A stretch of 64,000 nucleotides of DNA from Alphaproteobacteria bacterium (lineage in GTDB: Bacteria > Pseudomonadota > Alphaproteobacteria > Rhodobacterales > Rhodobacteraceae), in the NCBI GenBank assembly GCA_030148665.1, contig JASBSZ010000001.1, positions 62,001 through 126,000 of the forward strand, in the 5' to 3' direction. The position numbers and the translations under genes were made by a program. Shown piece after piece: positions 51,067 through 60,516 of the stretch. Under the pieces are notes generated by a model. It was not told the origin of the DNA, did not search any database, and saw only the letters and a list, made by a program, of their open reading frames with translations. Positions within the stretch are counted from its first letter, which is position 1, and each line of letters opens with the position of its first letter.

Positions 51067-52260
51067 ATGACCCCGCAAGCCAGGATTTCGGCCGCGATCG
51101 AGATACTCGACGACGTGATCGCGGGCGCGCCCGCCGAGCGCGCGCTGACAGGCTGGGCGCGTCGCCACCGTTTCGCGGGCTCGTCCGACAGGGGCGCCAT
51201 TCGCGACCTCGTTTTCGCCGTGCTGCGGCAGCGGCGCTCCTGCGCGGCCGTGGGTGGTGCGGGGGATCGAGAGGACAGGCGCGCAGACGGCCGCGCCCTG
51301 ATCCTGGGCCTGTTGCGTCTGCGGGGCGAGGACCCGGCGGGAATGTTTACCGGCAATGGCTATGCGCCGCCCCCCCTGCGGCCCGACGAGCTGACGGGCA
51401 CCGGCGTGCACGCGCTTGCCTCGCTTGCCCGGCCGGTGCGGCTGGATTACCCCGACTGGCTGGACGCGCCGCTGTCGCGCGCGCTGTGCCGCGATCTGGA
51501 ACCCGTCATGGAACTGTTGCGCCACCGCGCGCCGGTCTTTCTGCGCGTCAACCGGCGCAAGACCGATCGCCCCCGGGCGCAGGCCGCGCTTGCCCGCGAG
51601 GGGATCGGGACGCGTCCTCATCCGCTGGCCGTGGATGCGCTGGAGGTCACGGAAAACGCCCGGAAAATCAGGAATTCCCAGGCTTATCGCACCGGCCTTG
51701 TCGAGTTGCAGGATGCGGCCTCGCAGGCGGTGGTGGATTTTCTGGACCCGCCGCGCAAGGGGCGGATACTGGATTACTGCGCCGGCGGCGGGGGCAAGGC
51801 GCTGGCCATCGCCGCCCGCAGTGACGCGCAGATATTCGCCCATGACGCGGCGCCGCAAAGGATGCGTGAAATCGACGCGCGTGCCCGCCGTGCCGGTGTC
51901 GTGATCACAAGGCTGGAAAACCCGCCGGCGGCGGCACCGCACGATCTGGTCCTGTGCGATGTGCCCTGTTCGGGCAGTGGCGCCTGGCGTCGCGCGCCGG
52001 ACGGGAAATGGGCCCTGACCCCGGCGCGGCTGTCCGAACTGACCCGTATCCAGCAGGATATCCTCGATCGCGCGGCCCGGCTGGTCGTGCCGGGCGGGTG
52101 CCTTGGCTATGTCACCTGTTCCCTGCTTGCCGAAGAAAACGAATCCGCGGTCCTGAAATTTTGTGACAGAAACAACGGCTATGACGTTGTCAGACAACGA
52201 AGAATCAGCCCCCTTGAGGGCGCAGACGGGTTCTTTGTGGCTCTACTGAAAAGAAAGTGA
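51067..52260 (+). CDS. RsmB/NOP-family RNA cytosine-5 methyltransferase
   Basis: 397 residues. An N-terminal NusB-like/helical part is followed by an SAM methyltransferase domain: SAM loop ILDYCAGGGGKALAIAA, motif IV DVPCSGSGAWRRAPDGKW (Cys), and motif VI catalytic YVTCSLLAEENE (Cys). RsmB methylates C967 of 16S rRNA in E. coli. The RNA target of this branch is not certain. GAGCGCAG precedes ATG 51067. The cckA gene follows after 91 bp. Confidence 0.92.
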   Translation: MTPQARISAAIEILDDVIAGAPAERALTGWARRHRFAGSSDRGAIRDLVFAVLRQRRSCAAVGGAGDREDRRADGRALILGLLRLRGEDPAGMFTGNGYAPPPLRPDELTGTGVHALASLARPVRLDYPDWLDAPLSRALCRDLEPVMELLRHRAPVFLRVNRRKTDRPRAQAALAREGIGTRPHPLAVDALEVTENARKIRNSQAYRTGLVELQDAASQAVVDFLDPPRKGRILDYCAGGGGKALAIAARSDAQIFAHDAAPQRMREIDARARRAGVVITRLENPPAAAPHDLVLCDVPCSGSGAWRRAPDGKWALTPARLSELTRIQQDILDRAARLVVPGGCLGYVTCSLLAEENESAVLKFCDRNNGYDVVRQRRISPLEGADGFFVALLKRK

Positions 52261-52288
52261 TTGAATATCGCGCAACCCAGGGTAACAA

Positions 52289-52304
52289 TTAACCTCATTG
52301 TAAC
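52289..52304 (+). promoter_or_regulatory. CtrA-like site upstream of cckA
   Basis: TTAA-CCTCATT-GTAAC, one mismatch to TTAA-N7-TTAAC, about 48 bases before the cckA start. It sits in a near-palindrome, GTAACAAT (52282-52289) against ATTGTAAC (52297-52304), with one mismatch between arms. It could mark feedback of CtrA on its own kinase. Confidence 0.4.
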
Positions 52305-52351
52305 GACCACTGGCGGAAAACCGGGGGGACTCAGTTGCAGGATGTGCGACC

Positions 52352-54964
52352 ATGGCAGACATGACCTTGATCCAGGCAAGGGCCATCGATACCGCAAGGC
52401 GGTTGCAGCCGCGCCTGTGGCCGCTCGTCTGGCTCGGCCTCGCCCTGCTGCTGGCCGGGATCGCGGCACCTGCAGGCGAGGTCTCGCTGGGCATGACGAC
52501 TGCCAGCACGACGATTTTCGCGCTGGCTCTGGCGATCATCCTGCTTGCCCGGCGTCACCACGCGGCCAGGCGGCGCAATGTCGCCCTGTTCGACCGCCTG
52601 GTCGGCGATGACCCGGTCGCAACCCTGCTGTCGGGGGATGACGGTGTGGTCATCTATGGAAACCGTGCGGCCCGAACCCGGTTCGGCACCTTGCGGGACG
52701 CGTCGATCCTGCGCCTTGTGGCGCGCCATGTCGCCAACCCCGTCAGCCTGATCTTTCAGTTGCAGAACCGCGCCCGGCAGCAGGGCCCGGTGCGCAAGTA
52801 TCTGGTAACCGCCGACGGGCATGTGGCGCTGGCGGTGCGGTTCATTCCCGTGCTGGGCTATGTGTGGTCCATCGAGCACCAGGAAAGGACCGCTGCACGG
52901 GGGCACGAGATCGCCCTGCCGATGATGACGGTCACGGGCGAGGGCGAGATCCTGTCGCTCAACCGGGCCATGCTGCGCCTGCTGGGACATCGTCCACGCC
53001 ACGTCGATGCGGTATTCCACGGCGCCCGGCCGGGGCAGGTCTGTCGCATTGCCGGGGCCAATGGGACGTTCCCCATGCGATTGCTGGAATACCGGCGCCA
53101 GGCGGACGCGCCGGCCGGCGATGGCCCCGCCGGTGACGAGGGTCGGCCCCGGTCGGGCCCCCGGTCGGATCCCCGGTCGGACCCGCGGCCGGACAGGGCC
53201 GGGGGCACCGCGCTGCGCGAACTGTACCTCATACCCGCCGGGCGCGACGATGCGGCCGCGGGCGCGCGTCTGTTCGACGATCTGCCGGTTGCCCTGCTCA
53301 GGCTGTCGGCGCAGGGCACCCTTCTCAGGGCGAACCGGCTGGCGCGGCCGCTGCTGGGCCGCTTTGCCGAGGGTCAGACCAACCTTGCCGATATCGTCCA
53401 GGGCCTCGGGCGCCCGGTCGGCGACTGGCTGCGCGAGGCGGCCGAGGGCAGGGTGGCAAAACGGCCCGAGGTCGTGCTGCTGCGCAATGGCGGGCACGAC
53501 ATCTATCTGCAGATCGCGCTGAGCCGCATTGTCGACGATGGCGAGGTCTTTCTGATCGCCGTCCTGCATGACGCGACCGAACTCAAGACCCTCGAGGCCC
53601 AGTTCGTCCAGAGCCAGAAGATGCAGGCCATCGGTCAGCTGGCCGGCGGCGTCGCCCATGATTTCAACAATCTGCTAACCGCGATTTCCGGCCACTGCGA
53701 CCTGCTGCTGTTGCGCCACGACGAGGCGGATCCCGATTATGGCGATTTGATCCAGATCACCCAGAACGCCAACCGCGCCGCCAGCCTGGTCAGCCAGCTG
53801 CTGGCCTTTTCCCGCAAGCAGAACCTTCAGCCCGAGGAAATCGACCTGCGCGACACGCTGTCGGACCTGTCGCATCTGCTCAACCGCCTGCTGGGCGAAA
53901 AGGTGGTGCTGCGGGTCGCACATGCCGACGGGATGGTTCGGGTCAGGGCGGACCGGCGCCATCTGGAACAGGTCTTGATGAATCTGGTGGTCAATGCCCG
54001 CGACGCCATGCCGGCCGGCGGCGAGGTCAGGATCGAGACCGCCAATCTGACGCTTGAACGGGAAATGCGGCGCGAGCGTGCCCTCATCCCCGCAGGGCGC
54101 TATGTCGTCATCAGGGTCTGTGACAACGGCTCCGGCATCGCCCCGGATCAGTTGCCCAAGATATTCGAGCCCTTTTACACCACCAAGAAAACCGGCGAGG
54201 GCACGGGGCTGGGCCTGTCGATGGTCTATGGCATCGTCAAGCAGACCGGAGGATTCATTTTCGTCGAATCGGCCCCCGGGCAGGGGAGCATTTTTGAAAT
54301 CCTCCTTCCCGCGCACGAGGGTGGCGCGCTGTCCGCACCCGTTGGCCGGGCCGGCGGGGCGGATGCGGATGCTGCGGACGACCCTCCCGCCGATCCGTCT
54401 GGCACGCGGGCGCCTGCCCCGGCAGATGCCGGCAATTTGCCGGGCGAGGTTCCGATGCGCGACGAGGGCGTCATCCTGCTGGTCGAGGACGAGGCCCCGG
54501 TACGCGCCTTTGCCGCGCGGGCGCTCAGGATGCGCGGCTATGAGGTGATCGAGGCCGAGGATGCCGAGCAGGCGCTGGAACTGCTGTCGGATGAAACCCT
54601 TGCCGTGGACCTGTTCATCACCGACGTGATCATGCCGGGCAAGGACGGGCCTACCTGGGTGCGCGAGGCGCTGGCGCTGAGGCCCCATTCCAGGGTCATC
54701 TTCGTTTCCGGTTATGCCGAGGAATCCTTTGCCGAACAACAGGCCGGGATCGCGAATTCGGTCTTTCTGCCCAAGCCGTTCTCGTTGCAGGAGCTGACTG
54801 CGCGCGTGCGTGCGCAGATGGCGCTCACGCGGCGTCCCGCGCGCCCGCGGCCCCGTCACCCGTCAGGGGAAATCGCCCGACAGGCATCCCGGGTACCGCC
54901 GGGTGTCGATCCGCACACCGATCCGCGCTCGGGCCCCGTCGGCCGCCACCCGGGCGCCGCGTGA
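52352..54964 (+). CDS. cckA: CckA, hybrid histidine kinase/phosphatase of the CtrA relay
   Basis: 870 residues. Two N-terminal membrane helices (about 25-70) are followed by PAS-like regions, a linker rich in repeated R-S-D-P (about residues 263-287), HisKA with phospho-His 436 in GQLAGGVAHDFNNLLTAI, and HATPase_c (NLVVNARDAMP, DNGSGI, GEGTGLGLSMVYGIV). The C-terminal receiver has phospho-acceptor Asp 758 (DLFITDVIMPGKDGP) and KPFSLQEL. GGVAHDFNN with an attached receiver identifies CckA. Through ChpT it phosphorylates CtrA, which in Rhodobacterales controls motility and gene-transfer agents rather than being essential for the cell cycle. A Pro/Arg/His-rich tail follows the receiver. Confidence 0.92.
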   Translation: MADMTLIQARAIDTARRLQPRLWPLVWLGLALLLAGIAAPAGEVSLGMTTASTTIFALALAIILLARRHHAARRRNVALFDRLVGDDPVATLLSGDDGVVIYGNRAARTRFGTLRDASILRLVARHVANPVSLIFQLQNRARQQGPVRKYLVTADGHVALAVRFIPVLGYVWSIEHQERTAARGHEIALPMMTVTGEGEILSLNRAMLRLLGHRPRHVDAVFHGARPGQVCRIAGANGTFPMRLLEYRRQADAPAGDGPAGDEGRPRSGPRSDPRSDPRPDRAGGTALRELYLIPAGRDDAAAGARLFDDLPVALLRLSAQGTLLRANRLARPLLGRFAEGQTNLADIVQGLGRPVGDWLREAAEGRVAKRPEVVLLRNGGHDIYLQIALSRIVDDGEVFLIAVLHDATELKTLEAQFVQSQKMQAIGQLAGGVAHDFNNLLTAISGHCDLLLLRHDEADPDYGDLIQITQNANRAASLVSQLLAFSRKQNLQPEEIDLRDTLSDLSHLLNRLLGEKVVLRVAHADGMVRVRADRRHLEQVLMNLVVNARDAMPAGGEVRIETANLTLEREMRRERALIPAGRYVVIRVCDNGSGIAPDQLPKIFEPFYTTKKTGEGTGLGLSMVYGIVKQTGGFIFVESAPGQGSIFEILLPAHEGGALSAPVGRAGGADADAADDPPADPSGTRAPAPADAGNLPGEVPMRDEGVILLVEDEAPVRAFAARALRMRGYEVIEAEDAEQALELLSDETLAVDLFITDVIMPGKDGPTWVREALALRPHSRVIFVSGYAEESFAEQQAGIANSVFLPKPFSLQELTARVRAQMALTRRPARPRPRHPSGEIARQASRVPPGVDPHTDPRSGPVGRHPGAA

Positions 54965-55217
54965 CGGGTCGCGGCGACATTTCCGGGAACGCCCGATTTC
55001 CCGTACATCGAGATGCGCGCTGGGGTGGCAATAGGTCGCCTCGGCAGGACGGCAAGCGTGCAATATCCATGCCCCATCCACGCATCGGGACGGTTGAATC
55101 AGGGTTTTTGCACGATTTGGGCTTTGATCTTCCGGGCAAAAGCCATAAATGTCCTGCTGGACGGTGCGAAGATTGATACCCCGCGCGGGGTGTCTCCAGA
55201 TCAAGGGAGATCACAAG

Positions 55218-55433
55218 ATGCTTAACAATATCGGACTGCCGGGCCTTCTGCTGATTGCCATCGTGGTTCTGGTGCTTTTCGGCCGCGGCAAGATTTCGTC
55301 GCTGATGGGTGAGGTCGGCAAGGGAATCACCTCGTTCAAGAAGGGAATCGCCGAAGGCAAGGAAGAGATCGAACAGGCCGCCAGCGAAAAGGCGCTCGAT
55401 GTCACGCCGGAGAGCGAAAAGGAGAAATCCTGA
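55218..55433 (+). CDS. tatA: TatA, twin-arginine translocase pore subunit
   Basis: 71 residues. One N-terminal helix ([22 protein letters not shown]), the FGRGKI hinge and an amphipathic helix with a charged tail. It forms the size-variable channel for folded proteins carrying RR signals. AGGGAGA precedes ATG 55218. The 253 bp upstream (54965-55217) hold no gene and should contain the tat promoter. Confidence 0.95.
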   Translation: MLNNIGLPGLLLIAIVVLVLFGRGKISSLMGEVGKGITSFKKGIAEGKEEIEQAASEKALDVTPESEKEKS

Positions 55434-55460
55434 CCCTCATGATCGCGGAGCCTGGCGCCC

Positions 55461-56138
55461 ATGTTTGATATCGGATGGAGCGAGCTCTTGGTGATCGGCG
55501 TGGTCGCGCTGATCGTCATCGGGCCCAAGGACCTGCCCGAGATGTTTCGCACGCTCGGCCGCTTTACCGCGCGCGCGCGCGCGATGGCGCGGGAATTCCA
55601 GGCAACGCTCGAGGCCGCAGCCGAGGAGAGCGGCGTCAAGGACGTGACCGACGATCTGAAAAAGATGACCTCGGTCAAGAATCTGGGCCTCGATTCGGTA
55701 ACCGATGCGGCAAAGACCCTGACCGATACCAGCTTTGACCCCGATGAATTCCTCGGCAAGACAGACAAGGCCGACAAGGGCGACGGCAAGAAAACCGGGG
55801 CCGGGACCGGCAAGAAGGCCAAGACCGGAAAGGGCACGTCCAGCAAGGGCGCAGGCAGCAAGGGCGCGGGCACCGGGAAAAAGGCCTCGACCGGAAAGAC
55901 GACGACCAAGGCCAAGGCGAAAGCAACGGCGAAAAAGACCGACGCCAGGCCGGGGGCAAAATCAGGCGCCAAATCGGGTGCGAGCGGGCGGAAATCCACC
56001 AAGTCCACCTCTGCCAGGGCCGCGTCGGGTTCCGCAGGAAAGCCGGCCACCGCCAGCAAGGCGACAGGCCGCGCCAGCAAAACAGGGAAAAAGGGCAGCG
56101 CCGCCACCGCCGGCGCGACGGGCAAGGCTGATTCATGA
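55461..56138 (+). CDS. tatB: TatB, twin-arginine translocase receptor subunit
   Basis: 225 residues. [35 protein letters not shown] is the diagnostic helix-hinge, followed by an amphipathic helix. From about residue 95 a low-complexity Lys/Ala/Gly/Thr tail of 130 residues extends it well beyond the E. coli protein (171). The tail has basic, histone-like composition and is likely disordered in the cytoplasm. It overlaps tatC by 4 bases. Confidence 0.94.
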   Translation: MFDIGWSELLVIGVVALIVIGPKDLPEMFRTLGRFTARARAMAREFQATLEAAAEESGVKDVTDDLKKMTSVKNLGLDSVTDAAKTLTDTSFDPDEFLGKTDKADKGDGKKTGAGTGKKAKTGKGTSSKGAGSKGAGTGKKASTGKTTTKAKAKATAKKTDARPGAKSGAKSGASGRKSTKSTSARAASGSAGKPATASKATGRASKTGKKGSAATAGATGKADS

Positions 56139-56989
56139 GCACCGACGACGAGATCGAGGATTCCAGCGCACCGCTTATGGAGCATCTGACCGAGCTGCGC
56201 ACCCGCCTGATTCATTCGGCGGTTGCGTTCATCATCGGCATGGTGATCGCCTTTTATTTCTGGAATCCGGTTTTCAATTTCCTGACCCACCCTCTGTGCG
56301 ATGCCATGGCCTCGCGCGGGCAGCCGGATTGCGGGCTGATCATGATCAAGCTGCAAGAGGGTTTCTTCGTGGCGGTGTCGATCTCGCTCCTGGGCGGGCT
56401 GGTGCTGGCATTCCCCTATATCAGCTATCAGATGTGGCGTTTCGTGGCGCCGGGGCTGTACAAGTCGGAAAAGAACGCCTTTCTGCCGTTTCTGCTGGCC
56501 TCACCCTTCATGTTCTTTCTGGGTGCGGCATTCGCCTATTACGTCGTCACGCCGATGGCGTTCAATTTCTTCCTCAGTTTCCAGCAGGTCGGTTCGGTCC
56601 TGAACGAGGGCGGCAGTAACGGAAACGCCATTGCCGGCATCGCGTTTCAGGGCTCGGCCCAGGAATATCTCAAGCTGACCATCAAGTTCATCGTCGCCTT
56701 CGGCCTGTGTTTCCAGCTGCCGGTGCTGCTGACCCTGATGGGCAAGGCCGGTCTGGTCAGCTCCAAGGGGCTGAAATCGGTGCGCAAATATGCGATCGTC
56801 GGCATCCTGGTGCTGGCCGCCATCGTCACCCCGCCCGATGTGATGACCCAGACGATCCTGTTCGTGGTCGTTTACGGGCTGTACGAGATTTCGATTTTCC
56901 TGGTCGCGCGCGTCGAGAAAAAGCGCAAGGAACGCCTGATGGCCGAGGGGCTGTGGGACGAGGATATCGATGGTGACGACGACGAATGA
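56135..56989 (+). CDS. tatC: TatC, twin-arginine translocase core subunit
   Basis: 284 residues, six membrane helices. The signal-peptide site [17 protein letters not shown] with its conserved Glu is intact, as are [21 protein letters not shown] and [11 protein letters not shown]. It binds RR signal peptides together with TatB. The acidic C-terminus (EDIDGDDDE) overlaps the start of the ATPase gene by 4 bases, completing a tightly coupled operon. Confidence 0.96.
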   Translation: MSTDDEIEDSSAPLMEHLTELRTRLIHSAVAFIIGMVIAFYFWNPVFNFLTHPLCDAMASRGQPDCGLIMIKLQEGFFVAVSISLLGGLVLAFPYISYQMWRFVAPGLYKSEKNAFLPFLLASPFMFFLGAAFAYYVVTPMAFNFFLSFQQVGSVLNEGGSNGNAIAGIAFQGSAQEYLKLTIKFIVAFGLCFQLPVLLTLMGKAGLVSSKGLKSVRKYAIVGILVLAAIVTPPDVMTQTILFVVVYGLYEISIFLVARVEKKRKERLMAEGLWDEDIDGDDDE

Positions 56990-57825
56990 ATGACGGGATT
57001 CTGACACGGATCGCCCAGGCGCTGGAACGCCTCGCCCCGGCGCCGCAGGATATACCCGACTTCGATTCCGCCGACGGTTTTGTCTGGCATGTCGAGCCCG
57101 ACCGGCTGGAACCGGTGGTACGGATCAACCGGGTCGATCTGTCCCTTCTGGTCGGGGTCGATCGCGCACGCGACATCCTGCTGGAAAACACCCGCCAGTT
57201 TGCCCGCGGCCTGCCCGCCAACAACGTGTTGCTGTGGGGCGCGCGCGGGATGGGGAAATCCTCGCTGGTCAAGGCGGTGCATGGGGCGGTCAACGAACAG
57301 GTCGGCACGCTCAAGCTGGTCGAGATCCAGCGCGAGGATCTGCCCTCGATCGGGCGTCTGCTGAATCTGCTGCGGGGCGCCGAGGGACGGTTCATCCTGT
57401 TTTGCGACGACCTGTCCTTTGATCAGGATGACAGCCATTACAAATCGCTCAAGGCGGTGCTGGATGGCGGTATCGAGGGGCGGCCTGACAATGTGGTTTT
57501 CTACGCCACCTCGAACCGGCGCCATCTGATGCCGCGCGACATGATCGAGAACGAGCGTTCCAGCGCCATCAACCCGTCAGAGGCGGTCGAGGAAAAGGTC
57601 TCGCTGTCCGATCGTTTCGGGCTGTGGCTGGGTTTCCACCCCTGCTCGCAGGATGACTATCTGGCGATGATCCGCGGCTATTGCGATGCCTATGGGGTGG
57701 CGATCGACGACGAAACCCTGCGCGCCGAGGCGATCGAGTGGCAACAGACCCGCGGCGCACGCTCGGGCCGGGTGGCGTGGCAGTATTTCACCGATCTTGC
57801 GGGAAGGCGGGGCGTGCGGCTGTAG
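56986..57825 (+). CDS. DUF815-family AAA+ ATPase
   Basis: 279 residues. Walker [19 protein letters not shown], Walker [12 protein letters not shown], and sensor-like [12 protein letters not shown], followed by NEVEE-type [19 protein letters not shown]. The family resembles the DnaA/DnaC-like ATPases and has no settled function. It is coupled to tatC by a 4-base overlap, an arrangement I recall as common in alphaproteobacteria, suggesting but not proving a link with export. Confidence 0.88.
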   Translation: MNDGILTRIAQALERLAPAPQDIPDFDSADGFVWHVEPDRLEPVVRINRVDLSLLVGVDRARDILLENTRQFARGLPANNVLLWGARGMGKSSLVKAVHGAVNEQVGTLKLVEIQREDLPSIGRLLNLLRGAEGRFILFCDDLSFDQDDSHYKSLKAVLDGGIEGRPDNVVFYATSNRRHLMPRDMIENERSSAINPSEAVEEKVSLSDRFGLWLGFHPCSQDDYLAMIRGYCDAYGVAIDDETLRAEAIEWQQTRGARSGRVAWQYFTDLAGRRGVRL

Positions 57826-57878
57826 CAGGGCCAGGGTGATTGCTGTCGGGGCTCTTCTTGGTGGCCCTGGTCAAGAGC

Positions 57879-57898
57879 GCCCGGCGTCAACGCCGGGC
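57879..57898 (+). terminator. Hairpin after the tat operon
   Basis: A perfect stem GCCCGGCG-TCAA-CGCCGGGC, about 53 bases after the ATPase stop, without a T tract. The next 65 bases (57899-57963) contain GC-rich palindromes resembling the two outer hairpins of the family-1 repeat without its middle. Confidence 0.5.
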
Positions 57899-58089
57899 AG
57901 CGCCCGCCCCGCCCCCCAGGCGGGCGCTCTGGCGCCCCCCTCGGATCGGGCGCTGCCCTCAACTCGCGATGGGATCCGGCAGGAAGGGGAACGGAAATGG
58001 CCTGGCAAGAACATGAATGGCCAGGCATGCCCCCGCTGTAGCGGCATCTGCCCATTCCCCTTTGGGCCGGTCTGGCCTATCATCGGGGC

Positions 58090-58275
58090 ATGTTCTATCT
58101 GCGCTGGCTCATGCGCGCGTCCCGCTGGGCGCGCAATCCCCCCTCGATGGGGCGGGTGAAACTGGTTCTTCTGGTGTTTGCGATCATTGCCGTTCTGTAC
58201 GGGATCGAACAGATATGGGGCTGGCCCGACTGGCTGACCGTCAATCGCGCGCCGCGCCGGTTGCCGCGGTTCTGA
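58090..58275 (+). CDS. Small single-pass membrane protein, function unknown
   Basis: 61 residues: basic start (MFYLRWLMRASRWARNPPSMGRVK), one membrane helix (LVLLVFAIIAVLYGIEQIW), and the tail GWPDWLTVNRAPRRLPRF. The start-helix-WPDWL layout looks like a conserved small protein of this family of bacteria rather than random sequence. The codon use fits neighbours. ATG 58090 has GGGG close upstream. It lies 264 bp after the tat/ATPase operon and ends just before a family-1 repeat. Confidence 0.65.
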   Translation: MFYLRWLMRASRWARNPPSMGRVKLVLLVFAIIAVLYGIEQIWGWPDWLTVNRAPRRLPRF

Positions 58276-58306
58276 GCTGGATGTGCTGGTTCAACTCAAC
58301 TCGATA

Positions 58307-58466
58307 CCGGATTGCTTGCAATCCGGTTCGCGCCCGACCCCGCCCCCCAGGGCGGGCGCGAATTGGTGGTGTCGTTTCAACGGGTTGCAGCGGTTCACTC
58401 GCGAAAACCCGCACGCAGATATCAGTGCGCCCACCCTCGGGATCGGTCGCGAACCTGCCGTTTCAG
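58307..58466 (+). repeat. Family-1 structured intergenic repeat, copy B
   Basis: Same orientation as copy C. It begins with CCGGATTGCTTGCAATCCGG (58307-58326). Relative to copies A and C, one C:G pair of the stem is T:A, changed on both arms, so pairing is preserved. Then TTCGCGCCCG...CGGGCGCGAA, GAATTGGTGGTGTCGTTTCA, ACTCGCGAAA, and a diverged final hairpin ending GGTCGCGAACCTGCC. It is in the convergent gap between the small membrane gene and lipA. Confidence 0.85.
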
Positions 58467-58492
58467 CCAGCACTCAATGAGGTGCACGCAGA

Positions 58493-59440
58493 TCACCGCC
58501 CCAGCGCCGCCTGCCGTGCCGCGCGCAGGCGGGCGAAATCGTCGCCGGCGTGATAGCTCGACCGCGTCAGCGGCGTTGCCGAGACCATCAGGAACCCCTT
58601 GCCATAGGCGGCCTTTTCATAGGCCTTGAATTCGTCGGGCGTGACGAAACGGTCAATTGCGTGGTGCTTGGGCGTGGGCTGCAGATATTGCCCGATGGTG
58701 ATGAAATCCACATCCGCCGCGCGCAGGTCGTCCATCACTTGCAGCACCTGCGGCCGATCCTCGCCCAGCCCGACCATGATGCCGGATTTGGTGAATATCG
58801 ACGCGTCGATTTCCTTGACCCGCTGCAGCAGCCGCAGCGAATGGAAATAACGCGCGCCGGGGCGCACCGACGGGTAGAGGCCCGGCACCGTTTCAAGGTT
58901 GTGGTTGAACACGTCGGGCCGCGCCGCAACCACGGTTTCCAGCGCGTCGGCCCCGCATTTCAGGAAATCGGGTGTCAGGATCTCGATCGTCGTGTCGGGG
59001 GCCTTGCGGCGGATGGCGCGGATGGTCTGGGCGAAATGCTCGGCCCCGCCATCGGCCAGATCGTCGCGATCGACCGAGGTGATGACCACATGTTTCAGCC
59101 CCAGCTTTGCCACCGCATCGGCCACGCGGGCGGGTTCGAACGGGTCCAGCGCGTCGGGCCGCCCGGTTGCGATGTTGCAGAAGGTGCAGCCGCGGGTGCA
59201 GATCTCGCCCATGATCATCATGGTGGCGTGGCGCTGGCTCCAGCATTCGCCGACATTGGGGCAACCGGCCTCTTCGCACACGGTGTTCAGCCTGCCGTCG
59301 CGCAGGATGTCGCGGGTCTGCCGATAGGCGGGCGAGTTGGGCGCCTTGACCCGTATCCAGCCGGGCTTGCGCGGCTGCGCATTGTCGGGCCGGTGGGCCT
59401 TTTCCGGGTGGCGTTCGGCGGGGTTGTTCAGATCGCGCAT
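58493..59440 (-). CDS. lipA: Lipoyl synthase (radical SAM)
   Basis: 315 residues. It inserts two sulfurs into octanoyl-lipoyl domains. Both [4Fe-4S] clusters are visible: the auxiliary cluster [12 protein letters not shown] and the radical-SAM [13 protein letters not shown]. Also seen are [12 protein letters not shown] and the C-terminal [10 protein letters not shown] (RSSYHA, the family end that helps hold the auxiliary cluster). ATG 59440 follows GAGGTACCCCC; an upstream in-frame start would add unlike sequence. Confidence 0.96.
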   Translation of the reverse strand: MRDLNNPAERHPEKAHRPDNAQPRKPGWIRVKAPNSPAYRQTRDILRDGRLNTVCEEAGCPNVGECWSQRHATMMIMGEICTRGCTFCNIATGRPDALDPFEPARVADAVAKLGLKHVVITSVDRDDLADGGAEHFAQTIRAIRRKAPDTTIEILTPDFLKCGADALETVVAARPDVFNHNLETVPGLYPSVRPGARYFHSLRLLQRVKEIDASIFTKSGIMVGLGEDRPQVLQVMDDLRAADVDFITIGQYLQPTPKHHAIDRFVTPDEFKAYEKAAYGKGFLMVSATPLTRSSYHAGDDFARLRAARQAALGR

Positions 59441-59566
59441 GGGGGTACCTCGATTCGCGGGCAATATATAGGCGCGGCCAGCGGGATTGTCTTGCAAAAT
59501 GCGCAGGTTTGGCAGATGCCGGGTGCATGGCGACGGGATACGGCATTGCCGCTAGTTTAGAATCGT

Positions 59567-59572
59567 TATAAA
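59567..59572 (+). promoter_or_regulatory. Candidate -10 of the peroxiredoxin promoter
   Basis: TATAAA at 59567-59572, with TTGCCG at 59546-59551 or ATTGCC one base earlier as a -35 (15-16 base spacer), about 55 bases upstream of the peroxiredoxin start. The -35 overlaps the small palindrome CGGCATTGCCG. Confidence 0.4.
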
Positions 59573-59627
59573 AAAGCGCGCAGCCCGGTGCCGCGCCGGC
59601 ACCCAGTTCAAAGGAAGGAAGATCAAG

Positions 59628-60161
59628 ATGCATGTAGGCGTTCGTGTTCCCAACATCGTGTTCAAGACCCGTGTTCGTGACGAATCGATCGGGGGCGACA
59701 ACCCCTATCGCTGGCAGGACATGACCACCGACGATTATTTCAAGGGCAAGCGCGTCGTGCTGTTTTCGCTGCCCGGGGCATTTACCCCGACGTGCTCGAC
59801 CTACCAGCTGCCGGGTTACGAGAACAACGCCGACAAGTTCAAGGCGCTTGGCATCGACGAAATCTATTGCATGAGCGTGAATGACAGCTTTGTCATGAAT
59901 GCCTGGGCCCGCAGCCAAAAGCTGGAAAACGTCAAGGTCATCCCCGACGGCAGCGGTGAATTCACCCGCCAGATGGGCATGCTGGTCGAAAAGGCCAATC
60001 TGGGCTTTGGCTATCGCTCCTGGCGCTATGCGGCGGTCGTCAATGACGGCGTGGTCGAGGCGTGGTTCGAAGAGCCCGGCCGCGAGGACAACCACGGTGC
60101 CGATCCTTACGGCGAATCCTCGCCCGAAACCGTGCTGGCCTGGCTGGAAGAGAACAAGTAG
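59628..60161 (+). CDS. Peroxiredoxin (Prx5/Ahp1-like)
   Basis: 177 residues. It reduces peroxides using the cysteine in PGAFTPTCSTYQLPGY, the Prx5 signature. The second clear cysteine (IYCMSVND) is where type-5 peroxiredoxins sometimes have a non-resolving Cys, so it may be a glutathione- or glutaredoxin-dependent 1-Cys form. C-terminal EPGREDNHGADPYGESSPETVLAWL is family-typical. AAGGAAGG precedes ATG 59628. A family-1 repeat follows. Confidence 0.93.
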   Translation: MHVGVRVPNIVFKTRVRDESIGGDNPYRWQDMTTDDYFKGKRVVLFSLPGAFTPTCSTYQLPGYENNADKFKALGIDEIYCMSVNDSFVMNAWARSQKLENVKVIPDGSGEFTRQMGMLVEKANLGFGYRSWRYAAVVNDGVVEAWFEEPGREDNHGADPYGESSPETVLAWLEENK

Positions 60162-60282
60162 GCCACCCGAGTGGCCGAATTCCGGGGCGTCTGGCGCAGC
60201 GCGTCGGGCGCCCCTGGTGTATCTGTGCGCGCGTTTTGGCAGAGCCGTGACAAGGTGCCGGGGCATTTCTGGTAATACGTTT

Positions 60283-60450
60283 CCGGATCGCTTGCGATCC
60301 GGCTCAAACCCGGCCCCGCCACCCAGGCGGGCGCGAATTGGTGGCATCGTTTCAACAGGTTGTGCCGCCGCACTCGCGAAAACCGCTCCGCAGATCTCCG
60401 CGCGCCCCCCTCGGGGCCGGGCGCGAACCTGGCCTTGCGTTAGAATTTCC
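60283..60450 (+). repeat. Family-1 structured intergenic repeat, copy C
   Basis: It starts CCGGATCGCTTGCGATCCGG (60283-60302), identical to copy A. The left arm of the second hairpin has decayed (CTCAAACCCG instead of TTCGCGCCCG), while GGCGGGCGCGAATTGGTG, ATCGTTTCAACAGGTTG, ACTCGCGAAAACCG and the final GCGCGCCCCCC-TCGGGGCC-GGGCGCGAACC hairpin are intact. Confidence 0.85.
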
Positions 60451-60506
60451 GTGATGTGGATTTTGATTTCTCCACGCCATCAAGGCCCGCAACCTGCGAA
60501 TTCTTT

Positions 60507-60516
60507 GTGTATACAC
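60507..60516. promoter_or_regulatory. Palindromic operator candidate upstream of icd
   Basis: A perfect 10-bp palindrome GTGTATACAC, with a related CGCATACAG 8 bases on. The TGTATACA core resembles sites of FadR-subfamily GntR regulators. It lies just upstream of the likely -35, about 80 bases before icd. Confidence 0.35.

Noticed and set aside
53142-53204. Short GGTCGGACCC-like repeats inside cckA as an independent element
   Set aside because: They stay in frame and encode an Arg-Ser-Asp-Pro linker between sensory and kinase parts; simple coding expansion explains them.
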